NCBI GenBank assembly: GCA_011319805.1
Contig: SJRY01000267.1
Location: 1 to 28,467, forward strand
From: Macrocybe gigantea
Lineage: Eukaryota > Basidiomycota > Agaricomycetes > Agaricales > Callistosporiaceae
Reading direction: 5' to 3'
DNA: 28,467 nucleotides
The notes under the pieces are model-generated. The model searched no databases. It was not told where the DNA came from and worked only from the letters and a program-made list of their open reading frames with translations. How positions within the stretch are numbered: position 1 is the stretch's first letter; every line of letters begins with the position of its first letter. Shown in pieces: positions 21,895-28,467 of the stretch. The translations under genes were made by a program, and so were the position numbers.

Positions 21895-22670
21895 TTAGGC
21901 TGCTTTCAACAGGTTAGTGTGCTTGATGTCAACATCAGCGATTCTGTGAAGTTCTTGAACAAGCGGGGGGAACTGATCCTGCTTGACAATGTCGACGTGG
22001 GCCTGCATTCCTTGTCCGTGAACACAACAACTTTACGAATCGCCGCGCAAAGCACACCTGAACACTGTCCCAGCCGATGACGCTGAGGAACGTCCCTTCA
22101 TATTCTTTGCTCGCGCCGCCGGCGACGCCATGGCACGGGGCGGTCTTCGCCAGCGCCTCACCCAAGGTCGTCAATGCGGCCACAAGGCTTTCAGCCGACG
22201 TCTCAGGCTTCAGTTTAAGACGGACGATCTCGGTCGTAGGAGCTGCAAAAGCAGACATCGCGTCTGCGGTGAATTCGACATGTTCGATCCTAGCCTCCCC
22301 GACAAAATTTCGCTCCATGGTGTCGGCGACCTGACGGAAGTTGTCGGCAGTGAGTAGCTTCTTGTGGTGCTCAAGAGACGCCCATTCTGACGAGAGGCGT
22401 GAGCATGCGACGGATCAACATGTTATGAGCAAGACGACTCGACGAACCGATGATAAGAAATCCCTTGCTACTATCCTCTGCAACTAGGCCGTAGTAGGCG
22501 CTGAACAGATAACGATCAGAACCTGGGAAACGTGGGATACCATTGGATCTTGAAACGTACCTGCCAAAACCTTCTGTTTGCTTGATCAAGCTGAGACCTT
22601 CGTTGATGACGGATTTGTCTGTCAGGAAGGTCTCAGAGGGGGTAAAGAGGACGACTTCGACTACCGGCAT
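21895..22670 (-). CDS. ABM-like dimeric alpha/beta-barrel protein
   Basis: Four exons (22670-22561, 22500-22448, 22386-22058, 22002-21895) give 600 nt, 199 residues, in frame. MPVVEVVLFTPSETF at the start, GFLIIEWASLEHHKKLL in the middle, and a second half-repeat (PTTEIVRLKLKPETS ... FLSVIGWDSVQAHVDI) fit two ferredoxin-like halves, as in antibiotic-biosynthesis-monooxygenase (ABM) proteins common in Agaricomycetes. Such proteins may bind or oxidise small molecules; no substrate can be inferred. No signal peptide or membrane segment is seen. Confidence 0.7.
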
Positions 22671-22784
22671 GTTGTGTTGTGAGCAAGTCCGGCCATTCTG
22701 GATGCGACCACCGTCTTCTTGGACAGCGGCAACTCGGTGTAGTGGTTACAAATCCATGTGACCGTTACGTCACTACAAATACAG

Positions 22785-25700
22785 CTACTCTACTGGTCCA
22801 AGTCTCCCCAGAATTTCTGTTAGCTTCCTCTTCACAGAACGAGCCTCGACATGCTCAAAATCCCATTCCAGAAAACGGCGACACACCGTTTCAGCGTCTT
22901 CGAGTTCTCGTCGCTCCTCATCCGTCATGTCTTCGTCTAGTAAGCGCCCCAATTCGTGGGATGCGACGAGGTTCCTGTTCCGATTATCAATATTAATGGA
23001 CTGGCCAATTTTTACCATCTGGAGAAATAGCGCATACGAGACATATCGGGCTCGTTGCACCAACGGAGCGGGGACTCCCACAAACTCTGCGCACACAGCT
23101 GCATGGGACTCTAGAGACAGGCCTTCTGCGACACTGCAGTTCTCTCAGTGTAGCGAATGTCAGCTCTTCGAGGACCAAACTTACCGATACAGATATGTTA
23201 TTTTGTCTGCGTTGCGTAGTCTATTGCCTTCATACTCGGGTTCGCCACCTATATTTGAAGATGCCGCGGCTAATACGATCTGCATGTGGCAGAAGGAGAT
23301 CGGCGCCGTAGATGGATCAAATAATCCTTCTTTGAACGCTTCGTGGAAGTGGGTTGCAACTAGGACTTTCGGACATTGGCGGCCGCGGCGTATCAAATGC
23401 TTGAGGATACCGCAAAAAAGACCAGCCCCGTCTATAGTTACTTGTGAATCAAATCATTTGCCTTAAAGACCATTTCCTACCAGAAGTCAATGTTCCCTTT
23501 CCAAACTCATCCAGTATTATCAAGGAACGAGCTGTGCAGTTGCGAAGAGCCAGAGACACTTGATTCAAATCAATCATAAAAGCCGACTGAACCTGCCTTG
23601 CACGTCTCAACGGCGATGTGATGTACTCAAAGAATAGGTCACCTTCGAGACAGTCTCGCGTGTCGATATCCGCGTAAAGACTTGTAAAATATGGTCAGAG
23701 CAAACAAGGCTACGGGGTCATGTCCGTACTTTTGTCAACGACACCCAAGACTGCACTTTCCGCAGGCACGAAACTGGAAACCAAGGTAAGGGTTGCATTT
23801 TTACAAAAGGATGATATTACCATCCAATCTACAGCAGAGTGTCATATCAGTGGACAGGCATGACGAAATAAATTACCTGGGCCATGTATTGTATAAGAGC
23901 GATCTACATCACCTAAACAACTTCCGTTTCCACACGTACTAGTGAATGACCCACCTGCTTCAGATAGACGCTCTGCGTGGATCAGTGAGTCGCATTTTCC
24001 ATGGTTTGGCAATATATTTCATTACTTTTCCGCATGCGTTGGCGCCTGTGCATACAAGGATGCTATTCCATCCTTTCCTTGGCGCAGGAAAGCCTCGAGA
24101 GTCAATTTCTCCATCCCCCCCTGCAATCATCGTGTCATTAGGCACGAATGTATCTACAATTTGTTCTTGTAGTGGGTGCCTAGATCGTAAAGCTCAGCCC
24201 TGCACACAAATGGATCAAGATGTCCCTACCTGCCTTGCTTGACGTGGATAATATTGTCCTCGACAATCTCCGGACGCCGATAATCATATAATCTGGACGC
24301 CTCTGCAAAGGAGAGCAAACAATCTAACTCGGCGAATATATCACAGATTTGGTTCATCAATTGTTCATGAGTCACTATTTCTTCGGATAATCGCTGAATG
24401 ATGTCGATCTCCCGGTCCACAATGACGGAATGCAAATCACCGATGTGATTATCCATGTCTCGATTGATTGAGAACAGTGTACTTGGGTGAGCGTTGTCGA
24501 CCTACCTCGCATCTCCGGAGACTTAAAATAAAGATGTGCGCTATGCCGAGAGATTAGCCAAGCACGTCAGACACAATTCACAGATACTTACTCTGATGAA
24601 AACTGTGATTCAGAGTTTCAGAATAATGAAACGTGGTCGTGCATGAATGGCGCACCTGAAAGCACCAACCGCTGATCGGTTCAGAATTCGCTTCCAGGTC
24701 AGGCGTTGAAGGAACACATATTAAAAAACCTTGTTCATGGTGAATGAAGTTGCGCACGATGATCTCTTCATATCAGTTTACCAAGTTGAGGGAAGTAGAC
24801 GACGTTCAGCGAGGAAGCTAGATGTGGGGGGACCTTTTCAGAAATCTGTTCGGCCACCTTCGTCTAGTTGCGAAAGTTCAGCGGAGGGTTCAACACGTTG
24901 AATTGGTTCAGTCACCAGGACGAAGTCAATGCCATTATAAACTCGCTTCATATGATCCAACTCCTCATCGATCAACTGTCGGACACAGACCCTGCCAACA
25001 ACTACGGACTCTTCCCAGTCGATCTTGAAGAAAAGTCCAATGTCAAAGCGAGAACGTATTTTTGGGAAGGAAATGGCATACAATCTTATTTATTTGACTT
25101 CCGACTTCTCTGACCGTGGCGGCATCAAAATTGGAGTGAAGCTACTCAACGAAATTAGTATTCAGGTGTGAAATGATCGAGTCTACCTTCTGAACAATGC
25201 CGATTTCCTTAGCATTTTTGAATTCATTTATAACGTCTCGTATCATAGCGGAATGGAAAGCAAACTGGCCATGTGCATGATGAGAGGAGGGCAGGAATCA
25301 ATATACCTTGCTTGTACCTTTAGGAGCCCTTGCCAATCTAGAAGCGTCGCTCTGCCTATTCTAATGCTACGAAGGAGCCTAGGCACATTAGATATGCCTT
25401 TCAGATGACTTCGAATAGCATCTGCTGGGGGTAGATTCTCTGGATGAAGGAAACAAGCGACGGCATCCTGCCGACCAGTAATTTCAGTGATAGAGAGGGA
25501 CGGGCGGAGGAGCCATGCACGCATAAGTGATCGCCCAAGTCGAGTTCTGGTGTTGTCCAGTATCCCTATCTCCAATTAGCGGTTGGCTGTCGAGCGGAAA
25601 AGGTATTCTACCGTAGAGCGACAGCCCTTCTTTCGTTTTATCGGAATGAACAGAGGCATGGTTCTCCCTTTCAAAGATTTGCAACGAGCTGATAATCCTC

Positions 25701-26829
25701 AATTTGAGGTTCGTATTGATGGAATGGCGCTTACGAGAGGGTATCTGCATTGACATGCATCACCTGATCGCTGGAAAAGCTAGTAGGGACGTTGTGCTGG
25801 TGTAGTCAACGAGGTATGCCCATACAGTGAGAGGGTTTCAATGCTGCGAATCGCCAAGCTGTCTTCCCCTTCCCCATCAATATTTTCAAGAGCAGATTGT
25901 CGGATAAGGTAGTCGAGTAGAGCACCAATAGACGCCATCTAGAGGGATGTTCAGCCCAACAAAGGTAGAGTAGAATTAGGCAGATGCAAACGCAGATAGG
26001 GATGGTATCAACAGAGGCAAAATTAGCCAGCCTAATCAGCGCGTTTCGTTGCCGAGCGATGGGATCTCCGATGACGCCTCTCTGTTTTCTCATGAATTCA
26101 TATGCATTTCTGGCATGACCGTCCTGGGAGACCGCAACCTCATCGTTTTCGACGACAAGATCGGACAGAATGCTCAGGGAAAGGATACGATCGTGTCCTT
26201 TCGACGGTGTGAAATCTTTGAATGGCTTGATTTGGAACAGACAATCCGTTTCAGTCGCTAACCAGATTGTGAGTAACTGTATGCGCCTTTTCTAAAACTT
26301 TGCATACTGGATTCGCGAAGCACATCAATGAAGGCGTCGTCTGTTTTCGAGGACGTCAAAACCACGTCAGGATTGCACTGTTCTATGACTTGTTGTGGAA
26401 GTTTTGAGCCAGCGCCTCAACAATATTGAGAGCCCTTACCCATCTTTACCAGATCGAAATGGGAAGAATCTTGGGTATCCTCCAATATGTACATAATATA
26501 TCGATTGGGGTCGTAGTATGCACAGCCAGTCCAGCCACTGCAGACCAGTCAGCGAAACATCTGTGAGACCATGGTGGAATCGCTCACGACTTGTGCCACA
26601 CAGCCAGGCACGACTTTCAGAAATTAGTAAAGACAGGGTAAACACTATAGTAGAGATAGAACACCTTGCACATCTTCTCTGGCGCGTCTTCTTCGGTACA
26701 GTCTGCGTCATCCTCCCGTCGATTCCATCTTACTTTCTTGGCAGCCGAGTGGGAGCTGGAGGATTGGGCGACCTCGTCTTCCTGGTCAGTGGATGTATTT
26801 GCCGTGGGACGTGGTCGCTTTGAAACCAT
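22785..26829 (-). CDS. MSH5: Meiotic MutS homologue Msh5
   Basis: Twenty-seven exons, total 2718 nt (905 residues), in frame. Exons (minus): 26829-26665, 26613-26591, 26537-26440, 26388-26308, 26257-25992, 25938-25826, 25770-25735, 25688-25612, 25565-25318, 25264-25187, 25141-25082, 25023-24916, 24863-24782, 24729-24656, 24602-24592, 24540-24506, 24458-24230, 24179-24026, 23972-23955, 23903-23877, 23828-23821, 23773-23730, 23680-23643, 23592-23481, 23431-23185, 23133-23038, 22974-22785. Key blocks: [22 protein letters not shown], the MutS core [19 protein letters not shown], Walker A GANACGKS (about 640-647), [12 protein letters not shown], Walker [13 protein letters not shown] (about 720), THFHE, and the [11 protein letters not shown] tail. 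Msh5 pairs with Msh4 to stabilise crossover intermediates in meiosis. The GANACGKS Walker A and tail set it apart from Msh2/3/6. It lacks the mismatch-binding N-terminal domain, as expected. Several exons are tiny (8, 11, 18 nt). Confidence 0.95.
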
Positions 26830-26977
26830 TGGTGATGTATGGGATTAACCATTTCCAACTCGTCAAACAGAACGTCAGCACAGAATGAGGCCTGCAGAAT
26901 GGTAACACGTGACATCGCTGTTGTGGAGAATGCGATTTTCTTTTGGAGCGAGACAGGAAAGCATCACAAAAGTACTA

Positions 26978-28264
26978 TTACTTGGTTTTAAATAATTCTT
27001 TGGCATCATGTCCTACCACTGAGAGAGTGATCTTCAGTTACGGATGAAAAGAGAAATGTCGGACCAACACACCGTTAAGGAGTAGACCCTGTGAATCGAG
27101 CATGACTCTGTTCCCGGACGTAGCTAATAGATTCGCGATGTCTCGTGCAGCCTCAAGTCTCCGCAACTCCAGGAAGCCTTTGTTTTGACGCATCGACTCT
27201 CCGATGAGTTCTGCACTACGCGCTTCACCCTGAGCACGAACAATGATAGACTGCTCAGGACATGAGAAACGTGAAGGTAAGGCACGACAAAAAAAGTTTA
27301 CGAGCCTGCTTCTCTTGAATAGCTTGGTCAACCAAGAAAGCCGCACGGAGTGCTGTTTGCTGTGCGACCTGCTTTGCTTCGACCGCATGGGTGAACTCCG
27401 GCGAGAATGCCACATGGGTTATTGACACATCATCGAGAACAAGGTTGAATCGTAGCGCTCGGACCGTAAGGTTCTCCCGGACAAGACGAGAGACCTGAGG
27501 AAAACCTCAATTACTGTGCCCGGAACAATCAATTGAGATACGCACATGTTCGCGTTGCGTGATAAGTTGACTGGCATTGAACTGGGCAACGACACTCTTC
27601 AATACCTCGTTCACGATGGAAGGAAGAACCCTTTCATCGTAGTCCTTCCCGAGTTCACGATATATCGTGGGTAGTGCACGTGTCGCCGGACGTGACAAGA
27701 CACGACATGTAATATTGACCATTTGCAAGTCTGGCGGGAACGTAGGAGTTCACATTATTCAGTGGCTGGAGTAGACACCTACCTTTCGTGCCAGTCAAAC
27801 TAGCGATATTCCTTGGCTTGGCACGGATGTCAAAGATGATCGGTGTCTCGAACCATGGAATCTACGATCCAGTTAGGGATGGCGTTCTTCTGTATCAATG
27901 CCAAAAAAAAACCGACCATGAGGTGGGTGCCTTCATTGTAGACCTCTTCCTTTACACCGTGTATACTGTGAGGGGACTTAATATAGAATGCGGCGACAAA
28001 GAGACGGTAATTCATACCGTGTATACTTGATGGCACGGTGACCACCATCGACTGAACCAATCGTGAGGTCAAACACGCAATTAGTTGTAAATACCACCTA
28101 CCGTTGAATAAGCTAGCGTTCAATGCGAAACCTCCTGCAATCAGCGCGACCAACAGACCGCTTCCAGCGAAAAATCCCTTCTGTCCACCGGGAAGGGGTC
28201 CTCTGTTTCCCCCCGCGGTCCTCAGTTGGTTTGCAAGTCGTCGAAATGCTTCCTGACTGTTCAT
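26978..28264 (-). CDS. PHB2: Prohibitin-2 (mitochondrial inner-membrane SPFH protein)
   Basis: Eight exons (minus): 28264-28102, 28053 to 28029 (or 28018), 27965-27917, 27861-27783, 27730-27546, 27494-27306, 27250-27073, 27018-26978. Residues 31-53 form a membrane anchor ([20 protein letters not shown]). The SPFH domain follows: [70 protein letters not shown]. Then comes a coiled coil ([16 protein letters not shown]). It forms ring complexes with Phb1 that scaffold inner-membrane proteins. The second intron is ambiguous: the expected AIKYTR reading is two bases out of frame, and using the donor at 28028 gives AINIHGVK and a 302-residue protein. The sixth intron appears to be GC-AG. The ATG at 28264 is chosen because [10 protein letters not shown] fits the family; the open frame extends upstream without family likeness. 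Confidence 0.92.
27251..27305 (-). other. Probable GC-AG intron in prohibitin-2
   Basis: The frame and family require EKQ to join SIIVRAQGE. The only junction giving this is AAGCAG/GCTCGT...GAGCAG/TCTATC, a 55-nt intron starting GC. The nearby GT at 27301-27302 would break the frame. GC donors are a known minor class. Confidence 0.7.
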
Positions 28265-28418
28265 ATTCCTGGAGACCAGCGAGTGGTTGAACAAGGACAA
28301 ACTCAGGCGTGACAAGTTGCCGGTGTGGTACGTCACGCGGCTTAACCCGAAAGAGGCAAATGCCCTTCGCAATCAGACAAGCTCAGTCATTTGTTCTGAT
28401 GGTGTACTCTTCAGAGTA

Positions 28419-28467
28419 CTAACACCAACCCAAACATCGGTCAGACCCACCTTTCGGACAGTCACAA
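28419..28467 (+). mobile_element. Left end of a second, related transposon (partial)
   Basis: It begins CTAACACC directly after a TA (28417-28418). It aligns with the left end of the element at 14533 through ACATCGG and CTTTCG, then ACAGTCACA. It is more diverged than the two ends of that element are from each other. It continues out of the window. It lies about 155 bases before the prohibitin-2 start, in the promoter region. Confidence 0.7.

Noticed and set aside
26730..26915. Alternative MSH5 start at 26915
   Set aside because: It is in another frame; the ATG at 26829 joins the family sequence directly.
28265..28372. N-terminal extension of prohibitin-2 to 28372
   Set aside because: Prohibitin-2 proteins begin near MNSQEAF, and the extra residues have no likeness; it is probably 5' leader.

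Overview
The window is nuclear DNA of a basidiomycete fungus, most likely an Agaricomycete. Genes are dense, on both strands, and split by many introns of about 41-65 bases with GT...AG ends. The families fit this group: a DUF4246 pair, an E2-like/F-box fusion, a TPR/F-box/LRR protein, and a long SAM methyltransferase with disordered flanks. All models below were built by hand-splicing. Reading frame and total coding length were used as checks.

Layout, left to right. 257-1646 (+): decayed short-chain dehydrogenase with four one-base losses. 1816-6260 (-): large methyltransferase with TPWE repeats and two probable frameshifts. 6699-8299 (-): p34/Irc6-like adaptin-binding protein. 8575-11020 (+): E2-like/F-box fusion. 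11620-13697 and 14192-17399 (both -): two tandem DUF4246 genes. The first has a frameshift. The second is cut by a 1.13-kb transposon with 42/43-bp inverted repeats and flanking TA. 17744-19454 (-): Cdc37. 19795-21526 (+): TPR/F-box/LRR protein like Pof3/Dia2. 21895-22670 (-): small ABM-like protein. 22785-26829 (-): meiotic MutS homologue MSH5 with 27 exons. 26978-28264 (-): prohibitin-2. At 28419 another end of the same transposon family begins and runs out of the window.

The core genes (CDC37, MSH5, PHB2, the TPR/F-box gene, the p34-like gene, the E2/F-box gene) are intact or nearly so. The accessory genes (dehydrogenase, methyltransferase, both DUF4246 copies) carry one-base deletions or an insertion. 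About 10.2 kb of coding sequence in six genes has no frame break, whereas the 0.94-kb dehydrogenase has four. This favours real decay of accessory genes over uniform sequencing error, but a local quality problem cannot be excluded.

The genes do not form an operon-like system. The nearest to functional links are the ubiquitin theme (E2/F-box and TPR/F-box proteins) and a perfect heat-shock element in the divergent promoter of CDC37, an Hsp90 co-chaperone gene. The most unusual items are the transposon insertion at a putative metal-ligand codon of the second DUF4246 gene, the E2/F-box fusion, the 8-nt MSH5 exon, and a probable GC-AG intron in prohibitin-2.
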